Below are positions 43,545 to 55,200 of a stretch of DNA of 64,000 nucleotides, one piece after another. Under the pieces are notes generated by a model. It was not told the origin of the DNA. It did not search any database and saw only the letters and a list, made by a program, of their open reading frames with translations. The stretch's first letter is position 1. Every line of letters starts with the position of its first letter. The translations under genes and the position numbers were made by a program. The stretch covers positions 577,714 to 641,713 of the forward strand of contig MARA01000024.1 of NCBI GenBank assembly GCA_001792895.1, written 5' to 3'. This DNA comes from Lentinus brumalis (taxonomy: Eukaryota > Basidiomycota > Agaricomycetes > Polyporales > Polyporaceae).

Positions 43545-45758
43545 TTACAACTTCGCATTCCGGAACTGAGCGAGAGCGAGAGGCTGATCTGTCGAACGGT
43601 CAGTGTCAATCATGGAACTGACATACACTCGAATGGGCAGAACTTACAGGTGTTAGTGAACAGGTTGTCTTGCGGCGTCATGACGAAGTGCGACGTCAGG
43701 GAGCTCGCATCCACCATGTCCGGCACAACCTCGTCGATCGTGCGTGCGCCCAGTAGCCGCATGTTCATCTCGAACTCGTCCTATCGCACGACGTTTGAGC
43801 TCACCGCGGAAACAAACAGAGTACGCCAGACTCACCCGGAAGATCTGTATGGCCTTCTCGACGCCTTCCTGGCCGTACGCGCAGAACGCGTACAAGAACG
43901 GCCGGCCGACGCCGACAGCCTTCGCGCCAAGTGCAATCGCCTTGAGGACGTCACTTGCGCGGCGCACGCCTCCGTCCACGTAGATCTCGAACTTGGGATC
44001 CGGGAAGTAGCCGCGCAGCCTGAGCGCCGTGACGACCTCGACGAGAACCTCGATGCCGGAGCGCGCTGTGTCGAGCTGGCGACCGCCGTGGTTGGAGAGC
44101 ACGATTCCCTGAACACCGGCCTCGTACGCCAGCACAGCGTCCTCGGCAGATCCGATGCCCTTCAGGATGATAGGCACTGCCAAGATGCCCGCGTCAGTGA
44201 ACACACTCGCAAACCGGACAAACATGGAGCCACCCTCACTCTTTGTGATGCTCTTGAACCAGGGGATGTCCTTCCATGACAGGCTGGGGTCGATGAACGA
44301 CTGCGCGTAGCGGTTCAGTATTCTGATGATCGTGCCCGGACCGATACTGCCAAGCGACGACACTCACACTGATGGCTCGTGCGACTCCTTGGTCCTTCTT
44401 GACTCCGTCCTGGCCCTTCTGCACTTCAGCACCTGCGTCGTCGTCGACGTGCTTCATCCGCATATCCTTCTCCCTGCGGCCAAGCTGGGGCGCATCGACG
44501 GTGATGAAGAGCCCCTTCACCCCGCGCTTTTCGGCGTGCTGCACGTACTTCCGGGTGATCTCCCGGTCGCGGTTGACGTATCTGACGGTGCGTGGCTCGG
44601 TTAGTGGACTCAGCCCGACAGCGGGCGGGAGAGCATCGGCACGCACAATTGGAGGAAGAAAACCTGCCCAGGGGCCGCGGCGTCGATGATATCGTCGAAC
44701 GAGCACGATGCAAGCGTCGCGATCTAGGCACCAGGTCAGGCACTGTGCCACAGACAGGATTAGACGTTAGGCATACCATTTGGATGACACCGTGGTTCGC
44801 TGCAGCCCGTGTCAGGCACAGCTCGCCGTCTGGGTGGCCAAGTTTGCCCAGAGCAGTCGCCGACTGTCCAAACAAGGTGAACATCATGCCAAACTGTACT
44901 CGGAGATGGCGACTCACGATGTAGACAGGAAGCGTCGACTTCTGGCCAAGGATTGTTGTCGACCAGTCGACCGAGGATACGTCGCGGAGGATACGAGGGC
45001 GCCACCAGACACTGGAGAAGAATAACGATAATTCAGCTACAGGCGGTATATGCACTTCCGTGTCGAGCCGTACCGCTGATAAGCCATGCGATTCTCCCGA
45101 ATGGTGATTTCATCGTCCGACGCAGACGAGTAGTATGCCTACGAGAACCGGAGATACATTGCTTCAGCGAGTCGAGTGTTTCATTAAATCGACAAGACGT
45201 ACCCAAGCCTTCTCTGGAAGCACAATCTTCGCAACATTCTCGAAGTCGTGTAAGTTGATGATGTTGTCGAGGGGTGGGCGGGCGTCCAGCAGAGCTTGTC
45301 TGTGCTTCTCTTCTTCGGTGACCTCCTTGACCACCTTGGCCACGGTGCTAGCATCAATGACGCCCAGGCTGGACGGAGGAATCCGCTCAGTAATCGGTCG
45401 GGGCGAAATGGAGGCGTGGACGTACTGCTTCTGAGGCGGGAGGTTAGTGGTGATGGCGTCCGGGGGATGGATAGGCTCATATGCTTCGCTATATCCCAGG
45501 AGCGATGATTATGTCGTGTGCACTGCGGTAATGCTATTCACTCACGTCGCGTCCTTGCCAGCATACTTCAAGATGATCTTGCTACCCCCTGGGTGCTCTA
45601 AGGCGGTGTCAGCAGAGCACGGAGGCGTTCACTAAGAGAGATGTACCATCCAGGAAGTCGGTGACGTCGTATACCTTCCCGTGCACGATGATCCAACAGC
45701 TCTCCCGGCTGGCGTGCTCCGCAACTTGAGGCCCGGTGAGGACACGGATGTCAGACAT
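43545..45758 (-). CDS. Flavocytochrome b2-type L-2-hydroxyacid dehydrogenase, diverged paralogue, C-terminal AKL
   Basis: Third flavocytochrome b2 gene, on the opposite strand and clearly diverged from the duplicated pair. The cytochrome b5 domain reads GPQVAEHASRESCWIIVHGK and VYDVTDFLDEHPGGSKIILK; the linker includes SLGVIDASTVAKVVKEVTEE. The barrel has EKAWAYYSSASDDEITIREN, WWRPRILRDVSSVDWST, KLGHPDGELCLTRAAANHG, LQLYVNRDREITRKYVQHAE and LFITVDAPQLGRREKDMRMK. It continues with VPIILKGIGSAEDAVLA, LSNHGGRQLDTARSGIEVL, YVDGGVRRASDVLKAIALG and VGVGRPFLYAFCAYG. The last intron (GTAAGT...GACAG at about 43577-43645) joins NLFTNT to YQPLALAQFRNAKL-stop, so the protein ends in AKL, a good PTS1. It starts at the b5 domain (MSDIRVLTGP) without a presequence. 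All catalytic residues are present and no frame break was found. Confidence 0.92.
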
Positions 45759-48576
45759 GATAGTTGACGGGGAATAAGAGGGACAGAAGCAAGTAAGCGA
45801 CCGGAAGAAAAGTGCGGCAGCCTATGAATCTTTTCAACACACAGGTGCGGGAAAGGGGAGCCCGCGCGCATTGCGTTGACAATTCCTCTGCGGAGACCCG
45901 AGACGTGACAAGACTGGCGTCGGGATCGCGACCTTGTCTAGCCGCGTCAAATGGCAGCCCGACGGTATCACAAATTTGGGGGTCGGAGGTGGAGTCTGCG
46001 GGCCAAGGTAGGGCGAGAACAAGCGGTGTTCCTGTCTGTCCAGCGGCGTTTAGGCGGATGTCCGCTCAGTCGCGAGGAACTCCCGCTTCACTGCTTCTTA
46101 CGCATCAATTGGGGCTTCTGAGGTTGCGTGTAATGTTCCCAAGTTCATGTTACGATGATCGCAGCCTCGCCGGGGTACTTGACACTCCAGCTTCAAGTCC
46201 TTGAATTAGCTCACTACGGAAGCCAGGGACAGCTAAAAAATATTCAGTGATTAGCATGTATATCGGCGTGATTTCATCCTAACAGAGCGTACATTGTAGC
46301 TTGCCGTTTTAAACGGTATGAACTTGATCATACAGCCGTAGTGCGTGTCGCCAACAGCCCGGTCGGTTCTACGGAGGAGATTATCGAGGAATCCTAGGCG
46401 TGGGGACATACTTACTACAGCGAGCGTGCATGCAGCGTTTACCCAGTGGCGGCTTTTCCAATTTCAGCATCGCAAGGAGGAAAATAACTCAGCTCGGTGC
46501 GTGAGGAGGATATGCACATCATCGTGCCCGTCACGGTCGCAAATAATGCGGTCGAGTCGCAAGGTTGAAGTTGGGGCTGTGCTATGCGAGCGGTTGCGTA
46601 AACCTACCATATCTGGTAGTTCCATCGTGGCGCTTGCATACTGCCGACACGGCGGGCAAAAGTTGAATTTCACCACCTACCGCCAAGCATCCACACATGC
46701 TCCCGTCTTCCTGACGTGTCAAGTCGGCCTTCATTCGCGACGATCTTTTTGACACGCTTTACATCGTGTCAGATGGCGGCGTGATCCGCCATTGGCGGAC
46801 TACTGGCACACGACTGTAGTCTGAAGACCGCAAGAATGCTACTAAGTAGTTTGAGGTACAGTACCGTCGTCTCATAAGGTGAGTGTACTCGTCTATGATC
46901 TCAGCGGATTGAATTCTTGACGTATTTCACGCCACGAGGCCGTTCTCATGTCTGCAGAGACGACCGGCGCAACGTCGATCCCGGAGGACGAATCCTGTCA
47001 CTGAAGTGTCAGGACCCCAACCTGTTCACCTTTCATATGGCCCCGGCTGGCCTCGACCGCTGTCTCGCAGATGAGGATACTTACACCGTCCGAGCTGACT
47101 GAGACATGTGTCAATGCATCGGTTCGGATGTGGAGCCTGCAGTTCTTTGCCTGGAATTCATGTTACGTGAACAGATCCCACCACTCCTCGTGGTTAGTGA
47201 GAGCTTACGAGAATGAGACATGGTGAGTACGCGCAGTGGGTTCCATAAGACGTGTTCGTTGACACCTGAGCAGCTTCCGTCGGACGTCGGCGAGATTGTC
47301 AGTGTGACAAAATTGCCAACGAAGATGTCTGGCGAGAATATGAAGCTGCGGATTTTCCGACGGATACACTACAGATCGCGGACGCCGGTGCCCGATACCA
47401 TGGCTCCCAGCCCGGCGTTTGTAGCACGCAGTAAGGTTGTGGTGAACTTTCTCGTGAAGAAGGAGGCCTCTCACTCACAATGGTACGCAGCTTTCACAAG
47501 TACCTGCGGCACCGTTATCTTATCTGATATGCAACGCATGCGGCTCAATCTCATCTTCTGTACAGTGTTCACATTCCAGGCCGATCGTGTCTTCCGGTCG
47601 CAGAAGCCTGCAGGATCCCGTTCCCGCATTATCCCCGCAGTATGCAGCCTGTTCCTGAAGAATGGGAGGTCGACGCCAAGTCGACGCCTACCAGCACGCA
47701 GTCCGCACCCTCCGACGCAGTGAATGCACACGGCAGCGGTGTTTCCCGTTTCAAACCACACGGACGCCAAGCGACGATGGGATACTCCTCTGAGGAAGAA
47801 GCCTTCTCTCCTGCTCGGGTGCTTGATTGCTTGGCACATTCAAGCATTCTTGCCCCTGCGTGCCAAGCGTATCAAATCAGTAGACGTACTTACCTGTTAG
47901 AATTGGCAGGGGAGCGAGAGCGAACACAAGTTCCGGGGAACAGAAGATCACGTTTGGCCGTGTGCAAACGCGTGAAGTACGACGCATCGCGAGGCTGCAT
48001 AAGCACTTACAAGACAACATCATAAACAGCGCGTACAATACATAACACTGAGACGGGACAACAAAGACAAGGGAGACAAGACGACACGAGGTCCGTGCTC
48101 GCGAGCAGCGCAAGCTCGATCTTATCTAATCAACTTTCACAATACCTGCTCTGCGCATCACACGGAGAGAAGAGCGGACGTACGCTGCGTTTCTGCGCAG
48201 GACAGAAGCCTAACGCCGCACTGTTTCCCTCCCGTATGCCCGGGATCATCGCTAAGTATTCGACAGCACACCGACTTGGTTCTCCCGGAGCTAAAATTGG
48301 CCTACACGCCGCTGGGAATGCGACCGTGAGCAGGGTGCATGTAACACCATGTGGGACTATCAGGAGACCGAAGCAATGGACTCTGTCCATGGTCGTCGGA
48401 TGCAGACCTCAGAGCGGTGGGTCGCGACGCTTGGAGACTTGGTTAAAAGCTGCTTCTCCACACAACGTGTTCCCCCATCCCCAGCTTCTAGCTCCTAGCT
48501 CGGCTGTGCAGCAACCCCTCCGCCCACCATAGCTCCCTCCAATTATCTATCGACTATCTATTCACTCCTCAGCAAA
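45759..48576. other. Gene-poor interval, no gene recognised
   Basis: About 2.8 kb with scattered splice-like signals and short frames on both strands. Examples are CQDPNLFTFHMAPAGLDRCL near 47010-47070 and SLTPEQLPSDVGEIVSVTKL near 47258-47317 on the plus strand. They look mildly coding-like but join to nothing I recognise. The last 100 bases or so, with a C/T-rich run and CTCAGCAAA before the ATG, are the likely 5' UTR of the lyase gene. Confidence 0.4.
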
Positions 48577-49924
48577 ATGCCGGGCCTCGATCTCTTCAGC
48601 TCTTCAACTCCCTCTGCTACCACCACCATCGTCGAGGTGCCCGTTGCAGAGGTCTCTGTACCCCGTCCGGAGGTCGAGGTGAAGGAGCCGACAACTTCAA
48701 ACCAGGTCGTCGCCGTGCCCCGTGGCCTTGCACCGCCGGCACCATACTACAACCCTCGCCTCGACCCCAAGAACTTCCTTGAGGGCCCCCTCTCATGGAA
48801 CCCCGCAACTCGGCTACGGCAGATGCTCGCACGCCCGGGCATTGTGGTATGTGTTCGCCGATCCTTTTTCTACAATGGCAGCACCGTAACTGACCGCTGT
48901 TCTTACAGGTTGCCCCTGGAATCTGCGATGGCATCAGTGCACGCTGTGCTCTGGAAGCCGGCTTCGACTGCCTGTACCAGAGGTCGGGCTTGTCATTCAT
49001 TCTCCTTGACCAATATACTGACACCACCGTTTTAGCGGCGCCGCTACGACCGCTTCCCGTCTCGGACAACCCGACCTCGCCATCGCGACGCTGAACGATT
49101 TTGTCCAGTCTGCGCAGATGGTCTGCTCCCTCGACCCCACCGTTCCCGTCATCGCGGACGCAGACACCGGCTTCGGTGGACCAGCCATGGTTGCCCGCAC
49201 CGTCACGCAATACGCACGGTCCGGCGTCGCCGCCTGCCACATTGAAGACCAGGTCCAGACTAAGCGCTGCGGTCATCTCCTCGGGAAGCAGGTCGTCTCC
49301 CGCGAGGAGTTCGTCACCCGCATCCGGGCGGCCGTCATTGCGCGCGACGCCATCCCGGGCGGGTCGGACTTCGTCATCATCGGCCGCACGGACTCTGCGC
49401 AGGTCCTCGGGATGGAGGAGGCTCTCATCCGCCTGAGGCTCGCGGCAGACGCGGGTGCGGATGTCTGCTTCATCGAGGGCGTGCGTACCTCCGAGCTGCT
49501 CAAGTCGACGGTAGCGGCGCTCGCGCCGAAGCCGGTGCTCGTCAATGTCATCTCCGGTGGCCTCACGCCGTCCTTCACGACGAAGGAGGCTGAGGAGTAC
49601 GGTGCGAAGATCATCAGTAAGTCTGCCGTCCCGTATTGGTGCGAAATCTTGCTGAGTTGAGCTTCTTCATAGTCTTCTCGCTTGTGAGCTGCGTCGCGGC
49701 TGTTCACGGCATTCGAGCTGCGATGGCGTCGCTCAAGAAGACTGGCACGGACTTCTCGAGCGCGAAGGGGATGGACCCGAAGGCGTTCTTCGAAGTCATG
49801 GGTGAGCTACCTTACACCTTGTTGCACTAACAGAAATTCCTTACTGATCCCAATCACCACAGGTCTCAGCGATGTCGTCAAGCTCGATGCTCAAGCAGGC
49901 GGCAAGGCGTTCGAGGTTGTATAG
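48577..49924 (+). CDS. Isocitrate lyase/PEP mutase superfamily lyase (oxaloacetate hydrolase or methylisocitrate/dimethylmalate-lyase-like)
   Basis: TIM-barrel enzyme of the ICL/PEP-mutase superfamily, which makes or breaks C-C or C-P bonds in 2-oxo or hydroxy acids. A disordered N-terminus is followed by LSWNPATRLRQMLARPGIV and, after an intron, VAPGICDGISARCALEAGFD. The Mg2+-binding motif is PVIADADTGFGGP; then come ACHIEDQVQTKRCGHLLGKQ, with the lyase-type catalytic Cys in KRCGH, and FVIIGRTDSAQVLGMEEALI. Further on are ADVCFIEGV and KPVLVNVISGGLTPSFTTKE, and short final exons end GLSDVVKLDAQAGGKAFEVV. KRCGH points to a lyase or oxaloacetase rather than a phosphonate mutase. Oxalate-producing fungi use an oxaloacetate hydrolase from this group, but I cannot place this protein reliably. 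Four introns are visible, with no obvious targeting signal. Confidence 0.87.
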
Positions 49925-50708
49925 AGTGGCTGTGCCGTGGTTCCATCTCTCTTCCTCCCTGTTCCCGCATTAACTCCCCGCTATACCGTCGGGATTAGAG
50001 CTCCCTGCAGCATAAATCTGGTCGTGTATCTATTTCCACTCTCAAATTTTGGGCTTTCGTAGTGTTGTCACATTCCCCACGCATTGTTGTACGGCAAACC
50101 CCACATTCTTGTACTACCCTAGACATCTCAGTCGAACATGAATTATACGGCATCTCATGCCTGGAGACAAACGTGCTCATCAGATCAGTATCAATTCGCG
50201 CTCATATGATCCAAGTTCTCGTGGTCATTCTCGATGAATTTGTGCGCAGTATGTAGCGCTCATGAGTCAAATTGGACACGATCGACGATCACAACAGGCT
50301 TTCGGCCAGCTCAACGAATAGCACCGCCGCACTCTGCCCAGCAAACCATAGGCTCTCACCCGAGACGTGTACCATACGGTATCATGGCCTCAAGCCTCCG
50401 TCGGGAAAGCTTGAGCGCGCCTGCTATAGCGCTGTCGAACTTCGATTTCGCTTCCAATCTGATGCCTTCCCTCGCCGCCTGCGATGTCTGCTCTTCTCGC
50501 TCCTGGTCCCGGTCAAACCTTGCTTGACAGTACTCATCTTGCGCAGCCGTTGGCCTGGTAGCCTTATTGTGACCTGGTGGCCTCCTCAGTTGTTCATAAC
50601 TGGATATACTCGACTTTTTACGAGCAGACGCTCCAGCTTGGGCTTGCCTGCCAGCCCGTAGTCCTCCACCATCCGAGACTCACTAGCTAACTCAAGACGA
50701 AGGAAATC
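49925..50708. other. Intergenic, no gene recognised
   Basis: Contains the 3' UTR region of the lyase gene and the upstream region of a membrane-protein gene. Short frames only. Confidence 0.5.
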
Positions 50709-51832
50709 ATGCAAGGAGTCTTCAGAGCGAATGGGCCCTCAGGTGCGTATCCGTCACCTATAGATCAATAGAGAGGGTGCTCAAGACTGTGAGGTGTCTG
50801 GCGTACAGCCCTTCCGATTCATCGCCCGACAATTCTACATGAAACGCAGCACTTCGTAGAGGAGCCCAACTCTATGACAGTCTCTCCCGCGCAGACCGTG
50901 GGCTTCATTCCAAGTGCTCGTCTTCCCGGGTCGCGGCGTCCCACTGAGTCAAACTATCCCCCTTACCCATATCCCTCATACGTTGGTAACGGGCTCAACG
51001 ACTCGGGTGCCCAGCGCAAATGTACGTATATCACGACCATACTGTTTGAGTTGTGACGCGACGGGCACGTTCCCCAATGTAGGGACGCAAGAGGATCAAG
51101 ATCAGTACGATGAGAAAGCGCGGAAGAAAGCGATGGATGAACTTGTGCAGTCCTGGATGGACCGCTTGCAGCTTATCAGCGTAATAGTAAGTCTTGCTTC
51201 TACGAGACTTTCAACTCCTAACGATGTGCTCCATATCCACTCCCCGATCGATGTGTGCCCGTGGAAATGAGCAGGACTGAGCACACACCCAATCACAGAC
51301 TACATTCTTCGCTGCCATCGAGGCCCAGCTCCTAGGCATCACGACACCCGACAGCGCAGACTCGGATCCGCGCGTTGACCAAGCTGCCAATGCTGCCCTC
51401 GCGGGTGCTCTGGTGGTACACGTCTCTGCAGCGATCATGTCCTTCTTCGCTGCGTTCTTCCTCATTCGTTACAAGCTCTCCATGGCGAAGCGTGAGGAGC
51501 GCAAGATCGAAGTCGCCCGCCACAAAGACGGGGTTGACACCGTCTCGAGCTCCTCCGTCTGGTCTTCAAACCCGCACCTCGAACAGGTCGGCCCCTTCCG
51601 TCGAGGGCAGCCGCCGACACATCTGCTCGACCATCTACACTCGCTCTGTATGTGGCTCTCTGCCACGGGATTCGTCCTTGCCTTGGTAGGCGTAATGTGC
51701 TTCGTCTGGACCCGCCTCGCCCGGAGTGCAGGCGCATTCGCCTCAGGGTGTTTGGCGGCTTGCCTTGTCTCCGGAGTTGCGGCGGTCTTCTGGCCCGCGT
51801 CTTCCATACACCGAAAGTCAAAGACGTCATAG
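50709..51832 (+). CDS. Multi-pass membrane protein of unknown function (paralogue of the gene at 55201)
   Basis: Small basidiomycete-type membrane protein. Exon 1 (MQGVFRANGPS) joins through a GTGCGT intron to LPIHRPTILHETQHFVEEPN, then a Pro/Tyr-rich region (NYPPYPYPSYVGNG). A further exon carries KARKKAMDELVQSWMDRLQLISVI, joined to TTFFAAIEAQLLGITTPDSA. Hydrophobic segments follow at AALAGALVVHVSAAIMSFFAAFFLIRY and LCMWLSATGFVLALVGVMCFVW, then GAFASGCLAACLVSGVAAVFW, giving about four helices in all. The order VQ-W-DRL, then hydrophobic, then FLIRYKL, then a charged loop, then two helices is the same as in the protein at 55201-56254, with which it flanks FunK1 copy 4. No family with known function is recognised. 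Confidence 0.78.
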
Positions 51833-52251
51833 TCACAGGAACATATCGGACAGTTATACCCTTATACCCTATGTATGTCTTGAGCTCTCTCTCGCTAACA
51901 TGTCTGTGACTGATGGGCACTTCTAGTTGTAGCGACTTTGCTTTCCAAGTACGAATGTAAACTTTCAACTTCGCGTGTGTTCGCTTTTAGTGTTCGACTC
52001 TCGAGATGGGGTTCTTGCGACACATACGGCGATGCACGCTTGCTGCAAGATTCATGACGGCCTTCGGGCCGTCTGTTGTCGCCAATCGATATCTAGACAA
52101 AGCTGACTTTGCATCGGACACCCTCAAGCGCTCATATGGAAACCAAGCGCCTCCGTTCCTCTCTTGAACTCTTCAAACCTCTCCCGAGTCTCGACCCATC
52201 TCACTTCCACCGTCCTCCCTTGCTCACTACAACACATCTGCCCCACCCAGT

Positions 52252-54680
52252 ATGGAGAGAGTATATCGGTTCCCCGCTGCCGCTTTCCTCGACACATTCG
52301 CCCCCGATGAGTCCACCCCGAGCGCTGACCACCAGGCCCAACAACCACTGCACACGCCGAAGCACACTGAAGCTGCTCGTGACTTTGATGAAGTTGACAT
52401 TGGAGAACCTGACGACCTATGGGATTACTCCTTTGTTCGTCCCAGATCATCAATTTCTTCCCTGTGACCGCTAACAACGTCTAACCACCCTAGGTCGAGG
52501 CGTTCAACACCATCAAACCCACAATCTGTCCCGAACACACCCTGGTCATGTCCAAAGACGGAGAAGACATGTTCGGTGCCCTCTACAACGACGGCGACGA
52601 CGTGCCAGACGACAACACCGATGCGGTGTGGGGCCTCATCGAGGCTTGCGTCCTCTTCTTCGAGCAGGACGATGACCCGTTCGCCCCGGACGACAGTACA
52701 CGCCGCATGTCTAAAGCCTTTGCTCGGGCCCAAGACGAGAACCGAGCCTACGTATCGATATTTGTGTCGCGCGTACTGGCTCGACAGCAGCACACCCACC
52801 TATTCCTCGTCGTTGTTTGCGGCGCCAGCGCCCGCATCGTCCGCGCCGACCGCGAAGCGTTCTTCGTAACGCATCCATTTACCTACAAGACCAGCCCTAC
52901 ACAGAGCATCCTCCGTGAATTCTTCCGACGGTTCACGGAGATGGACCGAGCCGAACGCGGTATCGACACCACCGCGAAGTTGCTGAGATGCAAGCGCGGG
53001 ACCGGGTACACCAGCGAGCGGGTCTCGTTCATGCGCCAGATGGCCAACGGCACACTGGACGGAGCAGCGGATCATGCGCGGATGTGCTTCGAGGAGAGCT
53101 TGGACGATGACTGGCCGTGGTACTCCGTGACGGTCCAGGGGCTCGAGTTCCTCATCGCGAAGCCCGCGGCATACTCCGATAAGCCCAGTCGTGCATCCCG
53201 CGGCTACATTGCACTGTGCTACAGCATGTGCCCCCACCACGGCACGTTCGTCTGGCTCAAGGATACCTGGCGCAGGATCCTTGATGACGAGTACGAGCAA
53301 GAGGGTGCCGTGCTGTCTGACCTCAACCGGCATAGGGTGGAGTACGTACCGACGCTGGTATGTCACGGAGACGTATCCAGTCACCGTCTCGATGTCAAGG
53401 GGACGCTTGCTCGCCTGTGCAAGCAGGGGCCGAAGCCTGCGAGGTCCCGGGTCGAGCGTGTCCACTACCGGGTGGTCACACAGGAGGTCGGACTGCCGAT
53501 CGACGAGTTCAGGAACAGCAGAGATCTCGCTGTCGTGTTCCGCGATTGCTTGGAAGGTTCGTCTGGCAGGCGTTGTCTTTTCTTCGTTTGAGAGGCTGAC
53601 CTTTACACAGCACATCGGAGTGCATACAAACGGGCGAAAATCCTACACCGTGATCTCAGCGAAGGAATCTGCTGATGGTTCCTTATGATGCCTACTTCGA
53701 AGACGGTGCCGGTATCGCGTACAGAGGAATGCTCATTGATTGGGAGTACGGCGAACGCGTATCTAGACGATCCGCTCCGGGCTTCGTTTACCGTGTTGAT
53801 CGTCGAGTGAGTGACACTACAGCCTATGCACTGGTCTGTTTAGTCGATTCTGATATCCGCTGTGACACAGGGAACCTGGGACTTCTTGTCCGTCAAAGCC
53901 CTGAACCACCCGGAGGACCCTGTCATGCCAGCGGACGAGTTCGAGTCGTTCCTTCACATCTTCACATCTCTCGGCCTCTCGTATCTGCGGCACAGCTGCA
54001 AGAACCCCGTCCAGTTCGACAAGGAGTACTTCGCGACGCAAACGATTGACAACGTCACCCGGGCATCGGCACTCAAGGAGCGCTGCATGAGGCATGGCCG
54101 CCTGTTCGTATCTGTGGAGGGCAATGCGAGGTTGGAATTCCTCAAGGAGACGCGGAAGAAGCTGCCCCGTTGCCGAACCGTGGTGACAAGGCTGGTGCCA
54201 CACCCCATCAACCGCGTTTTCACATCGTGGCTCGCTTTGATTAGGGAGCGCTATGCTCCGGAGAAAGAGCTCGACGCACAGTCCCCCCCGATGGTACCTC
54301 GGCCAGTGGCTCCTTCTGCCAAGGAGAACGTCTCCCCTCGCAAGGCGCCGGCTCCGCATCGGGCTCACACATCACCACTCGCTTGCCTCGAGTTGAACGT
54401 CGACGTCCCTTTCTCAGACTCATTGGACTCTGATGATGACGAGGACTCTGAAGTCGCACTTCACGATGCGATGATTGAGATCCTGTCAGACGCCATCGAG
54501 CATAGCTTCTGGCCCCCGCTGGACAAGACATCGGACCAATTGGAGGTGGAGGAAGAGGAGCTGGAGGATGACAAGCTAGAGGAGCGACTCGAGGTGCGGC
54601 AATGTCTGAGCGATGACGAGGACGACAACAGTCCTTCGACTGACTGCGACCGTCCCAACAAGAGGCGCAGGATAGGTTAA
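52252..54680 (+). CDS. FunK1-type fungal protein kinase, copy 4 (frameshift in catalytic loop)
   Basis: A FunK1 gene clearly diverged from copies 1-3. The start at 52252 (MERVYRFPAAAFLDTFAPDE) parallels the N-terminal region of copy 3. An intron joins DLWDYSF to VEAFNTIKPTICPEH. The main exon contains EQDDDPFAPDDSTRR, CGASARIVRADREAFFVTHP, YIALCYSMCPHHGTFVWLKD, YVPTLVCHGDVSSH and VTQEVGLPIDEFRN. The next exon reads HRSAYKRAKILHRDLSEG and then breaks at 53664-53668. GGAATCTGC gives a stop two codons later; one more A would continue as N-LLMVPYDAYFEDG in the next frame. The later part is GMLIDWEYGERVS in the DFG region, GTWDFLSVKALNHP and FLHIFTSLGLSYLRHS. A strongly acidic stretch (VEEEELEDDKLEERLE) and NKRRRIG at the end could be a nuclear signal. 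It may be a recent pseudogene or a one-base sequence error. Confidence 0.88.
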
Positions 54681-55200
54681 GCTTGCGGCTTCTCGTGACT
54701 GCACAAGTTTCAGTGTAACTTATGATATTAGCGTTGTCCTTGATGTACTGCACGCTTACTATGATACTTGAGCAGCTCCTTTGTTCTGTCCGTGGAGCTT
54801 AAAGAATCAAAGCACTGGTGATCACTGGGCCCGCGGGCGTCTAGGTTGCCTTTCTCAGCCTTAGCAGACCTTCGAGGCGTGCGAACATTCGTCTCCTGCA
54901 TCTTTGACCGCCACGATAACGTCGCATGCATATGAACTTAGACAACTGCTCCTACTATCACCTGGATGTCTCGCATTCAGTTCTCCACCAATACTCTATG
55001 CCATTGAGTCCTCTGCGCAAGGATCTAGTACCACGGTGTGACCGCTGTCGCTTGCCCGGAGCCTGCCGGATGGGGATTGTCTCTTCAGCGAAGCACCCTC
55101 CCTTCACACACCCTTCACGCGGATCCGTATAAGTACTCCGTCCACGAGAGTGGCCCCAGTCCAGGCTTTGCTCTCGACGCCCACCTTCGCCTGTGCGACC

